Notes: generated by a model not told the origin, from the letters alone. A DNA stretch of 64,000 nt from Phoronis australis (GCA_002633005.1 NMRA01000111.1:800656-864655); one strand, 5' to 3'. Shown: positions 1 through 12,300, counted from the first letter of the stretch. Numbers and translations: made by a program.

Positions 1-1276
1 ATGATCAACCTTGGCCGTCGCCAACACCTCCGATTTTGAGCCTGATCCCTCAGCGGGAGTCCGGCGGTGCCCACACGACTATTATTGTTATGACTGTCCA
101 CTGTAAAGTTTTAAATTCGTGCTCACAGTTGTTTTTGCCTTCGTCTAATGGAAATATGTTTCAGCCACGTCGAATGAAAAAATTGTCCAATAATTATTAT
201 GAGAGGAGTTACATTAACTTAAAGAGTGAAAGTCACGGTATAGGCACAATGAGCTCTGCTTGTAAACTGTTTTCTGTAGAAACTGAACACGCTGGTATAT
301 TTACTATGTGTAATTGAATTAGGCACAACACCATGGTCCACACAGAAATTGCGTAACTCAAAGCAACTGTTTTGACCTCATGAGAAAATTTGGCTATACG
401 ACGTCTGGTTATAAATAATGAAATCAGTCTCATTTCCAAGATCTATTCTAGCGGACATTAAATAGATAACGAAAAGCAAATGAAAGCGTAGTAGCTAGGC
501 CTACCTGACAGGAGATTTGCCATTTGGTTTAGATTAAAGGGGGCGCTTCGTTTGTGCCTGATGAGGTGATAATAACGAGCATTATTTGAAGATAGATAAA
601 TGCCTCTGATTTCCACCTGCGCGCCTAATTCGTTGTTTGACATGTCGATTTGTTAAAAATTCAAATACGTGTTGGTAAAATTCCCTCCTCTGGGGTCAGG
701 GGCGAATCCACGATGTTGAGTTGGGGGGNNNNNNNNNNNNNNCCCCCCCCCCCCCCCCGAGCGCACACATGCTAGTCAGCAATTCGCACCCGAACTGCCA
801 TATGGTATCTTGGACAATTTTAGGGGTGGCCATGGCCCCCTTGCCCCCCTCCCTAAATCCGCCACCGAGGGTAGCTTGCATTGTATAGTGAGCATGCCGG
901 ATTGCGGAAAATATACAGCTGACGTGCTTATGCCGTGTTCGATTTTGCAGTCAACAATATCTGATTCAGTAAGAAATTAAAAGACATTTGATCACAAAGT
1001 AAACTTTTGTTAGACAAATGCAATCGTGAAAGTGTCGAATTGCGGCTATTTTTGTCTCTTGTGAATTAATAGACTGGTAAGGCACAATATCACGACTTCA
1101 ACGGAGTTGATAGTAACATCACTCAGCGGAACTCATTAAAGAAGGAATTGGAGCATTCTTCCTGCTAGGGATACTTTTACGATTCGTTCAACCACGTGGC
1201 GTGTGGACCAAAGTTAAAACTGTTTGCGGAATAACCAAAATATTCTGATTTGTTGCTGTCTTAAAGGCTTGTAAAT
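1..1276. other. Intergenic, no gene recognised
   Basis: I see no exon with recognisable protein similarity here. Open frames are short and unconvincing. The stretch contains one MITE-like element (about 699-880) with an assembly gap inside it. The WSC/sushi gene on the minus strand may continue into this region, but I could not find another domain exon. Confidence 0.5.
699..882. mobile_element. MITE of the GGCGGATCCAGGATT / TAAATCCGCCACTG family, with an N gap
   Basis: The left end resembles GGGGCGGATCCAGGATTTTGAG and the right end carries GGCCATGGCCCCC followed by CTAAATCCGCCAC, which are rough inverted repeats. The same element recurs near 30628-30893, 33123-33435, 42122-42240, 42660-42735 and 61822-61972, with a fragment near 48960. 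The 14-base N run at 729-742 sits in the G/C homopolymer of the element, so it is probably a sequencing failure there. Confidence 0.6.
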
Positions 1277-1389
1277 TTAACTCAGGTTCTTTGATGGTTT
1301 ATTTTTTAATCTTGGCGAGAGCTTAGGGGCCTGTGCCGTGGACGAGTTCAATCGCATAAAACATAACAAAGTTAACAAACAACCATCAC

Positions 1390-1575
1390 CATTGCAGCTG
1401 GACAGTTGTTTGTTCCAGCTTCCGTTTTCTTGGCAGACAATGGTGGAGCTGACCAATCCATCTGTAAACGAGTGTCCATCTGTGCACTTGAATGCAACAG
1501 AACTGCCGGGACTGACGGTAGCCGAGCTGGTGTCTTTGACCGAGTTCGCCACGGTCGGAGGTGTACATGTGATAG
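1390..1575 (-). CDS. Sushi/CCP domain exon of a partial extracellular protein
   Basis: Read on the minus strand, this 186-bp exon has an acceptor (ccacag) at its start and a donor (GTGATG) at its end, with phase 1 on both sides. It encodes one sushi (complement control protein) module: four cysteines in the expected order (CTPP..., FKC, IVC, SSC) and the conserved tryptophan in GSWNKQL before the last Cys. Sushi modules are about 60 residues, form two disulfides, and act in extracellular adhesion or recognition. The module is clearly a paralogue of the one at 2670-2858. The gene appears to continue downstream (toward position 1), but I found no further exon. Symmetric phase-1 exons of this kind are typical of shuffled extracellular modules. 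The parent protein is not identifiable. Confidence 0.8.
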
Positions 1576-2011
1576 CTGTGGATAAAATATTATAACATAA
1601 TTTTAGTATTTCGCGGGAAGCATGATAAGAGCTTTGATAGCTTGTGTTATCTTCGACTGTTGCCCCATATACCCAAAAAACTTCGGTTCCAGGGAGTTTC
1701 AACAATTGGTCAGAATTATGTCAGTGCTGAGTTGCAAGTCATATTTTATTAGATATTATGATGAATATATGTGAATTCGGTACTGTTTGCTTTAAAGAAA
1801 ACCCAAAGAGTATCAATTACGTTGCTCTCAAGATGTATATTTTTGGCGGGCGCTATTCAGTTTTTATTAACTTCACCAAAGATGTCCGGTCAAATCCAGC
1901 TAACGCAATGTGCAAGGTCTGGACCAAAAACCTAATTTGCCAATTCGGCCAGTTGTCTGTCAGTTCGACCTAGGGTAGTTTGTCTGTTTGTAGGTTTTAT
2001 GAATGCTTTAT

Positions 2012-2055
2012 TTCCTTTTCGGAGCTCGCCACGGTCGGTAGAGTACACGTTACAG
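2012..2055 (-). pseudogene. Decayed fragment of a third sushi exon
   Basis: On the minus strand this short stretch reads T-V-T-C-T-L-P-T-V-A-S-S-E-K after an AG acceptor, nearly the same as the start of the sushi exon at 1575 (I-T-C-T-P-P-T-V-A-N-S-V-K-D). The similarity then stops, and the remaining three cysteines and the tryptophan are missing. It lies between the two intact sushi exons, so it is best read as a tandem copy that has lost most of its length. Confidence 0.6.
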
Positions 2056-2669
2056 CTGTTGGCAATTTACGACGGGATGTCAGTGTTTTTCGGATAACTA
2101 GATCAGCAGCTTACAAATGTTACAATTTATCAACGATTCAGAATTCAGCCCTAATTGACTTTCGATTGACAACTAGTTGCACTACTTGTGAGATTGCGAT
2201 TTTTTATCATCTTTGTAGTGAAGAGCAGCTAAAAGAATTCAACTTTCCCTGGAAAACAACACCTTAAAAAATAATCTTCATCTATTATCTGCATGCATTT
2301 GTATTTAAAAATAAATTACTTAGACTGATTTGTCTCTGGGCCGTGAATCTTATCATTGTGCTCCAAACTTGATTCGCCAAAGACAGATTGCTTGTGTTAC
2401 ACTTCGAGTAGACTTAGAATAACTTTTGTATTCAAATCATGCGGCGCGGTTGATTAAGTTTCCTGTTTGAGTTCAAAGATGGCATTACACTCTATCACAG
2501 TGCTAAACGAACCACTTTGCAGTATAGGTGGCGCTGTGTCAGAGGGTAAGATGACATGAGGTCGGAGATTACATCCTTCTAGTCTTAGGTTTTCTACTAA
2601 CACAGTTATGTTGTAGGACGATCTTGACTAACAGGAGTGAAACGTGACAAACCAGTAAAGCAAACCTAC

Positions 2670-2858
2670 CGTTGCAGTTTGTCAGTTGTTTATTCCAGCT
2701 GCCGTCATTTCCACAAACAATGGTGTGGCTTGCAGAGCCGTCCGTGAATAAATATCCAGTATCGCACGTGAATATTACAGAAGTTGTAGGATTGACTGTC
2801 GATGAGCTGATGTCCTTTACGGAGTTCGCAACGGAAGGAACAGTGCACTCTGCATCTG
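2670..2858 (-). CDS. Sushi/CCP domain exon of the same partial gene
   Basis: A second sushi module in the same gene: ECTVPSVANSV..., FTC, IVC, the GSWNKQL tryptophan and a closing NC. Both borders are phase 1 (two bases at the start, one at the end before the donor GTAGGT). The acceptor is a tandem NAGNAG (..cagcag at 2861-2856), so splicing could include or skip one residue. It is spaced about 1.1 kb upstream of the 1390-1575 exon in transcript order and directly downstream of the WSC exon. Function inferred only from the module: extracellular binding. Confidence 0.8.
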
Positions 2859-3144
2859 CTGACAAATTAATAAATAATTTCAGCATTTTTTCGACATAAT
2901 TAAGCTGAGGGATGAATGTTACACGTTCATGTTCTTGTAGCAATTTTGATTTCAATTTGAAAGTGCTTACCTACAGATTTCGCAAATGATATGGATTCTT
3001 CCGTCAGTGAGGTGATTGGCATTTGACAGACTATGCGATGCCTACCATAAGTATATTCTTTCGTCGCCGTCGAGCAAAATTAAAAGATTATTTCACAATT
3101 TCTGAGATTTTGAAATACATGGGAACGCAGCTAGGAATACCTAC

Positions 3145-3441
3145 CTGTTGCTGACACATCCATAACCCAGTTACGCCATGGTCCTCCACATATCTGACTG
3201 GAGTCTCCTGGACATGTTGAGCTACACTCGGCGGTCGGTGCTGTGCCGTATTTCCCGTAGGAATTACCGCAGTAACACTGATTGCTGGACTGTGCACCGG
3301 CATACCTATAACCCATATCAGCACAGGTCTGCTTACAATAGGTCTCACTGTTGGAAGAGCCGTCAAAGCCAGCACGGCCAGACTTATAATAGGGAAGGTC
3401 TCGACCATTTGATCGAGAATCCACGTAGCATCCTGGTAAAG
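3145..3441 (-). CDS. WSC domain exon of the same partial gene
   Basis: A 297-bp phase 1-1 exon on the minus strand, with acceptor tgttgcag and donor GTAGGT. It encodes a complete WSC domain: GCYVDSR near the start, the DLPYY and C-K-Q-T-C-A-D-M-G-Y core, AGAQ.., the QCYCGNSYG motif, then CPGD, QICGG and W. WSC domains are cysteine-rich carbohydrate-binding modules of extracellular or membrane proteins. Next to sushi exons on the same strand with matching phases, it points to a multi-domain secreted or membrane protein of the kremen/polycystin-like mosaic type. Neither a signal peptide exon nor the rest of the gene is visible, and upstream DNA (3576-3726) may hold a decayed WSC copy. Confidence 0.85.
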
Positions 3442-3575
3442 CTGCAACAGGAAAAAACATACTGTGGAGAACAACTTGCACTTAATTTTCAATACATCGG
3501 CCCATAGCCAAATCAAGGCACTGTTTTTCAGTGCCGTATAAACAATTCTTAGCCAGTAGTAGCATACATATGTTT

Positions 3576-3726
3576 TTGGCCCCGCGTGCCCTGCCTGTTG
3601 ATCCGCGCCCACAGCATTTTTAGAAGCATCAACACAAGTTTCTACGCCTCTCGAAGCACTGTTCTCAGGTAGTGCGAACCCTATTCGTGGGAAAGTTTCA
3701 GTGAGTTGGTCAAGAGTATGGGGCAT
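3576..3726 (-). pseudogene. Possible decayed WSC copy
   Basis: In one minus frame this stretch reads ETCVDASKNAVGADQQAG.. and in another DQLTETFPRIGFAL, which resembles the out-of-frame reading of the real WSC exon (DQMVETFPIISLAV). The frames needed for a WSC domain change along the stretch and contain stops. I read it as a degenerate duplicate, with low certainty. Confidence 0.35.
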
Positions 3727-4640
3727 TAATGATTAAGCGATATTCAAAGAATTGTAGGAGTCGTATTGCTCCTGGAAGCATAAGCTTGCTCACAAAAAAG
3801 CGCGGACGCCTAAAAGTGCAGAGACTCGCCAAGAAAGCGCTAGGAATTCCTAATTAACTTTTTAAACGATTGTTGAACTTTCAGTTCTGTTTTTGCTAAA
3901 ATACAGGACTGCAAAGTCTGCAAATTTTGAATTTACGCAAAATGTAGGCTATATATATTTGACAAAGGTAGCATTCTTGACTGGCACAAGCACAGGCCAC
4001 TGATTAGCGATGCGTGAATTCTTGAAATCATCCAGTTCGATAGACAACCAACGTTGCTTAGTGGACACATTGTTGTCTCATCGTTTAGAAGCTGTCTGAA
4101 TTGCTTTCCTTCAAAGTGAAAATATCACCCATGTTTGCATTGCTGTGCCTCGTTTTATGAGCATTTGATAAGGGGCTCTTCGACTTATGCTTTGGGTCCC
4201 GCAGGTGCTTTTTATAATTTCCTGCGCCGCGATGAGACTGAGGTCCGTGAAGTCCGCTCAAATTAAAAAAGTTCCACGTAATATCAAAGATGTTATAGAG
4301 TATCTTTGGTAATATCTGAACTAATGCTCCAACGAATCATGCCACCTCTACTTGTGATGAAATGCTTCACTGAGTATCTTACTGGCTTTAGCAGGAGGGC
4401 ACACACGAGTAAAGAAAATACAAATGTGAACATTACACACCATAGAATACATGAACATAACAAAAACAACAGAAAAATGAAAATAAAATAAAATAAAATA
4501 AAGTGAACTTCTATAGTGTTGAGAAAAACATGAAAATGTTATCATGACATGTTACAGGCCTAAATAAATAATCATAAGGAGAATCATGATAAAGACAAAA
4601 CTAAGTAAAGAATGAACCTTAACCACAGATATTGTAAATA
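3727..4640. other. No gene seen
   Basis: AT-rich intergenic DNA with no recognisable exon. It contains a short AAAAT microsatellite at about 4480-4502. Confidence 0.5.
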
Positions 4641-4653
4641 ACAGATTACATTG

Positions 4654-5430
4654 AAACTCGTCACCGGCTTTATTTTTGATCTTTTTAATACAACTACGCG
4701 CAACAGTGGATCGTGTGATAGAATATGGAGCACACATGAAGACATGACACCAAACTAATATATCGCACGATCGTGAATCTGAAACACAACGAAAGTTTAC
4801 CAATTAAATAGAAATTACCTCGACAAGGAACAACGAAAATTATGTAGCCCCAGCATATGGTTTGCATCAAGACCTTTGTGAGGCAATTTGAACTCATCTC
4901 AGTTTCACGTAGTGGTGACGGACATGTATCTTTTCACTGCTAGCGCAGGTAAACTTTATCCCTGCCGTTGACCAATGAGCTATACCTGGTATAGCTCATT
5001 GCGTTGACTTAAAGAAAAAATCCTGTGCGCTTATTTAATCTGTGATGCACTAAACGGCTAATCCGTACTCGGAAATCCACTCTGCATGCCGTAAGCAGCA
5101 GATTTATTTGTTACGGTTCATGAGGAACGTGTGCGTGGTAAACATTGTCCAACTTGATCAAATTTTGGTGACCGCCTTTATTTGAACTTTTGCCACCGTA
5201 TAGTTTAAGATATGTATGATTACCACCTCTGCGAGTTAATTGTTCATTTGTTCATAATTAACGAGTTTCCGTTTGTTTGAATTCACACAGCTTACAATAT
5301 AGACCTTTTACCGTTTGAATAACTTACATTGTAGTTCTATAATATCTTTCTAATGTTGATTATGTAAAATATAATAAACACTAATTGGAGTTAAGCCAGA
5401 AAACACTGGAAAACTGGATCTGGGCAGCCT
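4654..5430. repeat. Dispersed repeat, copy 1
   Basis: This ~0.75-kb block matches 7070-7765 in the same orientation. Shared blocks include actcgtcacc.gctttattttgat, aacgaaagtttaccaattaaatagaaatta, ccccagcatatggtttgcatcaagac and the closing ccagaaaacactggaaaac. The copies are clearly diverged (I estimate 75-85% identity by eye). No coding capacity recognised. Copy 1 carries a 36-bp palindromic insertion at 4973-5008 that copy 2 lacks. Confidence 0.7.
4967..5008. mobile_element. Micro-palindrome insertion flanked by GTTGAC repeats
   Basis: CAATGAGCTATACC, one base (T), then its exact reverse complement GGTATAGCTCATTG at 4973-5001. It is flanked by GTTGAC at 4967-4972 and 5003-5008. The related repeat at about 7384 has a single GTTGAC and no palindrome, so this is a clean insertion with a 6-bp target duplication. 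Confidence 0.7.
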
Positions 5431-6939
5431 AGTAGATTTAACCATCTAAAGATTATGATTCATTGACTTCATAATTATAGATTATAGATTTATCAAGGTT
5501 ATCTCCAACCTTATTTAGTGGCCTCTATTCTAACTCGTATATCAAAAAAAACTAAGCTTTGTCAACTAGTATACATGTAAGTATATATTTTCTGAAAGAA
5601 AAAGATTAGGGAATATGAAAATACTTTTTGTATTAATGTACCATTATTATTTTTACGTAAAAACCTTTTTAAGTCAAAATTATATTTTTAAGAATGGTAC
5701 TTTCATAGCAAATAAACCCCTCGGTCGATTTTTATGAAACCTTTTTTAAGTGAAAACTTCACCAGTTAACTAAAAACGTTGTTTGGAATTTTCGATTAGT
5801 CTTTTCGTTTGGTTTCTATGACAAATCAACTCGCAAAACATAAGATATCTTTGTAAAATACGGAAGTCGTATTCGTCTTTGTTACATTACGCAAAAATAG
5901 GCCTTTATATCGAAAATCTTAACAGTGCTTTTGAGACTGATGAGTTAATATTAACTTTGGAAAGCTTTAGCGAAATCTACCGATCCGTTGTCGAGAACTC
6001 GCGTTCCTAAGTTCAAATGAAGTCGATTTGCCGAAGCCGAAAAAAGCGGATTAAACTGGGACGAGTGAAAATCTCAAAGTCTTCGGTTCATTATTCGGTG
6101 AAAGCTTGTTTTCGGTACACATAACCTATACAAGCCTTAAATATGTTCGCTATTTCAACATTCACTCGCAATGTCAACTCATTTTGCAATGCATAATTAA
6201 CTTAATTACCATTAAAACGTACCGTTCCCCAGCTAACAACTGTTGTTTGCGACCATTTGACCTACTTTTATATGTAAATAGGTTCATTGTTATACACATA
6301 GCCTGTACACGTCACGTGCTGGGGGACTAGCTGATAAGAAACCAAGTAAGAAATGGATGACAAAAATTAAATCGGTGGTTAAAGCATGTCATTAGCATGA
6401 GACCGAAACATTGAAATGTCAATTTATTAATTGAATGAAGGAATTAGGATGAGAATTTATCTCTTTTCACGATTTGCTGTGTTCATGACCACAAAGGCCT
6501 GAGGCGACAGTAGCATTCGTTCTCAACGCCAACGGTCGTATACATGTAGACGGAAAACTTCCTTTAGGATCAAAACTACGTTTGTCTTTGTTTTCCCCTT
6601 CACCATTCTACCATAAGTAGGCCTACACCTCGTTTACACAATGTTATAGCGATTTTGTGAATGAAAGGACTGAGGGTATACGAATCTGTTCTGTATCTGG
6701 CGGGAGATTCGATTTGATTGAAAGCCCTTTAACCTTTGACCTCGGATAAGTAGTAAACAAATATCCACGCGGTTGTGCGGTTCCAAGATGATTCTGTTAA
6801 ATATTTTTTTCTCACTACGCTGTATATATTTTGTATTTGAAGTTCCCCGATTATGAAGATAAGGTATTTTACTTGACACGTGAAATATTGTAGAAATGGC
6901 CATTTTTGTGAATAAGGTTGGAGATAACCTTAAGAAACT

Positions 6940-7770
6940 GAAAACATGTCCCATGAACAATTCCCCAAACAACTTTTATTCATTACCACAATCTTATTCA
7001 GGTAATTTATCAACATTATTATGCTTTCACAGTTCAAAGTAATTAATTGGAATGTTTTGGGCTAGAAGCTCGTCACCAGCTTTAGTTTTGACCTTTTTAA
7101 TAAGACTACTCGCAACAGTGCCGTGTGATAGAATATGATGGATCCCACATGAAGCCATGACAACAAACTAATATATCGAATGAGCGTGAATCTGGAACAC
7201 AACGAAAGTTTACCAATTAAATAGAAATTACATCGGCATCGGAACAACGAAAGTTATGTAACCCCAGCATATGGTTTGCATCAAGACTTTTGTGAGGCAT
7301 TTTAAACTCATCTCAGTTTCACATTGTCGTGGTGACAGGCATCTATTTCTTTTCAATGCTAGCGCATGTAAACTCTACCACAGCCGTTGACTTTAAAACA
7401 TGTTCCTGTGCGCTCCATTGAATCTGTGACGCACTAAGTCGGGATAATATACGTACCCGGAAATCTACTATCCCGTGTAAATTGCAGATTTATTTGTTAC
7501 GTGTCCGTGGTAATCATTGTCCAACCTGATCAATTTTTGTGAGCGCAATTGTTTGATTTGTCCACCGTAATCATCGTATAAAACGTGTGATTTACCACCT
7601 CTGCAATTTATTCATTTGTTCATAATTAACGATTTTCCGTTTGCTTGAACTCACACAGCATATAACTGAGCTCTATTACCGCTTGAATAACTAACATTGT
7701 AATCCTATAACATTTTTTAATGTTGATTACGCAAAATTGGAATTAAACCAGAAAACACTGGAAAACCACA
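6940..7770. repeat. Dispersed repeat, copy 2 (extended)
   Basis: 7070-7765 matches 4654-5430 directly. The leading part (6940-7045: tcccatgaacaattccc.aaacaactttta.., cttattcaggtaatttatcaacatt) matches 8820-8935. These three blocks therefore belong to one interspersed repeat family. No protein recognised. Confidence 0.65.
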
Positions 7771-8257
7771 TAAACAACCGTAGTTTTTACTATGACATTA
7801 TGATCATGTCAACATATCTGCAAAAGAGTGATTATTCCATCAACGCTATAAACAAAATTTTTGGTGAGACACTAAACAAGGAAAGTGTTACCACCAATCA
7901 CATTTACAAAATATTACCCATTTTAGAACACCATACATTGAGAAATTTTCCACGCAGAAATGAGCACACACTAAACTCAGGAGGCTATTGTGTACGTGCT
8001 GCGATGGTATTGCTGTGCAATTAGCGTTTCCATCTTTTACTGTAGGAAGTTTGTTCTCAGTCTTTGAAGTCTATGGTAATGTGCAGGATATAAATCCCGT
8101 GGTATTGCCAAAACCATGTAACGACAATTGAGGAAAAACTTAACAGGGATGCAAACTCAAATATTACTAAACACCTACAAGCTTCAAAACACTATGAAGG
8201 CAGTTATACATGTGATTTTCTCACTGTAACGGATTCAGGAATAAGAGCAACGCAGAG

Positions 8258-8372
8258 CGTTGAAATGCGCCCACGAATACATTGCAAATGGTGTGCTTTT
8301 NGACGCTGGACGGACGCCGGACGGAGATGACGGCATAATGCGTCCTCATATAAATATGTGGGCGCATAAAAA
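8258..8372 (+). mobile_element. CTCF-motif repeat family: both termini joined at an N
   Basis: The left part (GAGCGTTGAAATGCGCCCAC.. to gtgtgctttt) is the 5-prime end of the element seen in full at 10310-12412 and 27487-29160. The right part (cggacggagatgacggcataatg.. to tgggcgcataaaa) is its 3-prime end. The core of ~140-bp repeats is missing and a single N (8301) sits exactly at the join. The terminal palindrome ATGCGTCCTCATATAAATATGTGGGCGCAT can fold as a hairpin. Either a deletion derivative or, more likely, a collapsed tandem core. Confidence 0.7.
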
Positions 8373-8819
8373 GTGTCAAGACCTCAAGATCAACGAAGCC
8401 TTCTTCGTGCACACCACTGAATATGCTTCTGATCTGAACGTCCAGGTCACACATTACTGTACGTCACTGTACATCTACAGGACTGTGATAAACATCCAGG
8501 TACAGTATCTCACTGTACATGTAGGACAATGATTCCACATTTTGTAGTTAGCCTTTCTTATGTAGGTTTTCTCAATTTATTGACACCCTGTATTAGGGCA
8601 ACCATTCTTTTTGTCAGTCTTGAAAATGACAGTGGAGCTGAACAAACACGCTGGCCATTGCAATATGCTATTTTCTTTCCTCGCACATTTTGTACTGGTG
8701 AGTTTTTTGATAACCTTTGCAGATAACAAAAAAGGAAAAGCTCCAATTTAAGAATTGACTCAGATGAAACAAAGTTTAACCGCTTAAAATAAGATTTATT
8801 AAGATGGTATGCGCAACTA

Positions 8820-8935
8820 AAAACATGCCCCATGAACAATTCCCTAAACAACTTTCATACATTACAACAATCTTATTCAGGTAATTTATCAACATTTTTA
8901 TGCTTTCACAGTGCTAGTTCAAAGTAATTACCACA
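8820..8935. repeat. Fragment of the 6940-7770 dispersed repeat
   Basis: Matches 6940-7045 in the same orientation (catgaacaattccc.aaacaact, cttattcaggtaatttatcaacatt, atgctttcacag). Confidence 0.65.
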
Positions 8936-9133
8936 CTTCTAAACATGGGTGTAAAATATAAACTCCACTGTTAACGTGTGGTGCTGAATAAATTCACTGT
9001 CACCACTATTGCAAAAAAAATGAAACTAGACTACACTGCACCCACGACTGTCAGATCAGGACAGTTACATTTCATCAACCTTTGTTTGAGTGAAGGCAGG
9101 AACAGATAAAATGGAAAATTCTGAAGCCAATAA

Positions 9134-9144
9134 TTTATTTTATT
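9134..9144 (-). terminator. Candidate USO1 polyadenylation signal
   Basis: On the minus strand this reads AATAAAATAAA, about 240 bases beyond the USO1 stop codon at 9380-9382. The spacing suits a short 3-prime UTR. No transcript data to confirm it. Confidence 0.35.
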
Positions 9145-9379
9145 AGAATTAGTAAAATGATTGCAGAGAATTCTAACACAACACTCTCGGTGAATTGTGA
9201 GACGATTGGCGAATGAGAATATTCACAATCAAAGAAACATTATTTTCCAGTTTGTACTCCAGCAATCATGTCAAGTTCACAGAGCAGTTCATTGTACTGA
9301 CTCAGTACAATCAGTCCATGAGGATAACAAAAAAATAAATATACGTCGCTGTAACATTGCGCTCTTCTCTTTTTGTTCA

Positions 9380-12300
9380 CTAATCATCTTCTTCCTCATC
9401 TTCTTCATCATCTTCAAAATCGTCATCACTCTCCACCTAAAATGGAACAAAAAGACCAATGGGACTTGGATGCAACTAGCACTGAGCACAACGCACAGAT
9501 GAGAACATGTGGAACACTAGAGGATGATGTCATTAATTGACATGGCAGTTATTAATTTGCTCCTATTATCATTTTCACAAGAACAAAGCAGTGGGATTCG
9601 TGCCTTGTGTCCAGAGGTCACGAGTGACTAGAGAGCGTTTTACATTTGTGGAGGTACTTGATCTAGTTTAGTTAGGGCTGCGCCCTTGACTATTGAAAGA
9701 TCCACTCAGCAACATTTGCTCATCACCTGGCTGTCACCAACAAAGCACACCCCTACTATAACTTTATTGTGAAAACTTTGACCATATTTTATATTTTTGG
9801 CAAAATAGTACCTTTACCCCCAGGAATACCTAATCAAAAATGAACTAAGATTTCATGTTTGCAGTTCAACAGAGACCCTATGCTTAGTCAAACATCCACT
9901 TTAACCACTGAATGGGTGTACAGTTGGGCCCCTGCACCATTAACTGTGGCAACCCTCACCTTATCCCCCAGCTCTTTTAACCTGGCCTTGAATTTTTCCA
10001 CCTTTGCGTCTTGGTCGGCCAGTAACACCAGTAAATCTTCTGACTCCTTCTTCATGGATGATACTTCCTCATCCTTGGAACCCATCTTTGACAACATCGT
10101 AGTATTCTCATCTGTTAGATTCTGAAACATAATAAAGGCTCTGTTGCAAAAGCACATATCTGTAAACTCGTGAGATGAGCTGTAATTTCAAAGTGATAGT
10201 GGGGTCACACAACTAAAGGGATTATTGCATGGAACGTGCTAAGAAAAGGCTGAGAATCGTACTTCTTTGGAAACTATATTTTCAGATTTGAAACAAACTA
10301 GAGAAATGCGGAGCGTTGAAATGCGAATCTGACAGCACCGCAAACAGTGTGCTTCTAGGGGAGTTTATTATTATCACAATTGGCCATTAGACGGCACAGA
10401 ATACATTGAACACATTTGAAAATGGGAAGGTGTCATTGTCTCTCAAAGCTATATACCAAATTTCATGAAAATCCATCTAAAAACTCTGAGATACAAAGGC
10501 AAACGTAAAAAAAATAAATTGCCAATGGTAACCTCAGCGGTCAAATCCATCCATATGTTGTCAACTTAAAAGGAATACAATTGCTAAGTTTCAAAAACAT
10601 TTTGCAAGGGGTATAGGAGATACAGCCATAGATGCAAAAACTGTCACTAGAGGGCACCACAGAATTTGAACCCATCTGAAAATCCATGTCAGTCATGATT
10701 TTGTCAGTAAGAACACGTCTGCTAATAACGATCCACAGCATGGTTTGGTAGATACAAAAGCAGACAACAAAAAACAGATTAAATAAAAATGGCCACTAGT
10801 TGGCGTAAAATACGTCAAATCCAAAACAAAATGGAAAGGTGCTGTCATCTTCATAACAGAAACGTATTTGTCAAATTTCATGAAAAAGCATCAAAGAACT
10901 CTGAAGTTACAGACTGAAGCAAATGCAAAAACACAATTGCTGCTAGGGAGCACACCTGTAGTGGGACTTGTCTGAAACTCATCGTCATCTATTGCCATCT
11001 CCAAAGGAACACATCTGCTAAACTTCACAAAACTCCTGCAACGGGCAAAGGAGATTCAGCAGTGGACAAAAAAAATGACACTAGAGGGCTCAAGAGTAGT
11101 CGACCATGTCTGAAAATCGACAGCCTCGGTCTTCTCATCAGGAACACATCTCCCAATGGATGAAGAGAGTGACACCAAAACATACCAAAATTTTTTAACA
11201 TGACCACCAGATGGTACAGAACACGCCAAATCTATCCGTTGTCGTCATCTTAATAGAAACCTATTTGCAAAATTTCATGATAGCAAAACTGGCCACTATA
11301 CATCGAATCTATCCAAAAAATGGAATCTGTCATATTCTCTTCAACAGAAACCTATTTATTAATTTTCATAAACATTTATCAAGGTACTTTGCAGCAGATC
11401 CCGAAAAGAATAAAATTGCCACTAGGCGGGCACAGCAGTAGTTGGATCCGTCCAAATGTCGTCATCGTCCGTAGTCACCTTCATATAAATACACTTTCCA
11501 AAATTAATAAAGATCCTGCAGAGGGTTTGAGATGCAAAAAGCTGCCACTAGGAGGTGCTACAGGTGTTGGAGTTGTCGTTCAAAATCATCACCAGCTGCC
11601 CTCTTCACACTAGAAACATACATGCCAATTTACATAGTCATCCTTATAGTGGTTTGGTTGACAGTCTAGAAAACTAAAAATGGTCACTAGATGGTGCAAA
11701 ATATGTCAAATCCATCCAAAAACGGGATCATTTCATTATTCCTTTAACAGCAACCTATTTGCCACTTGAAATTTCATAAAAATATGTCTAACAACTTCAA
11801 AGAAACAAGTGAAAACAAAAAATGAAACTGCCACTAGGGGGCACAGCGTTCATTGGATCCGTCCAAAAGTCACCATTGTCTGTTGCCAACTTATACACTT
11901 GCCAAATTTAATAAAGATCCTGCAATGAATTTTGGAGATACAGCCATAGACACAAAAAACTACTGCTAGAAAGCGCCGCAGCAGTCAAAATTGTCAGCTG
12001 TCCTCTTCCTAGTAGGAACATATATGCCAATTTTCAAAATCATCCTTTGCGCAGTTTGGTTGATAGAGGGCAGACACCAAAGAAAAGACTTAAAAACAGT
12101 AAAAATGGCCACTAGATGGCGCAAAATACCCGAATCCATCCAAAAATGGGAAGGTAGCATCATCTCACTAATAGTTACCTAAATGCTAAATTGATGGAAA
12201 TCCGTTAAGGACCTCCAAAGATATAGAGGTTAACATAAAAAATCAAAATTGCCACTAGGGGGCACACTGGTAGTCGGATTCATCTGAAAATTCGCTCATG

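Noticed and set aside
1338-1595. Plus-strand ORF over the sushi exon
   Set aside because: The minus strand carries a complete sushi domain with splice sites; the plus frame is a shadow.
7737-8024. A 95-residue plus-strand ORF as a gene
   Set aside because: No recognisable domain, no splice context, and the start overlaps the end of a dispersed repeat.
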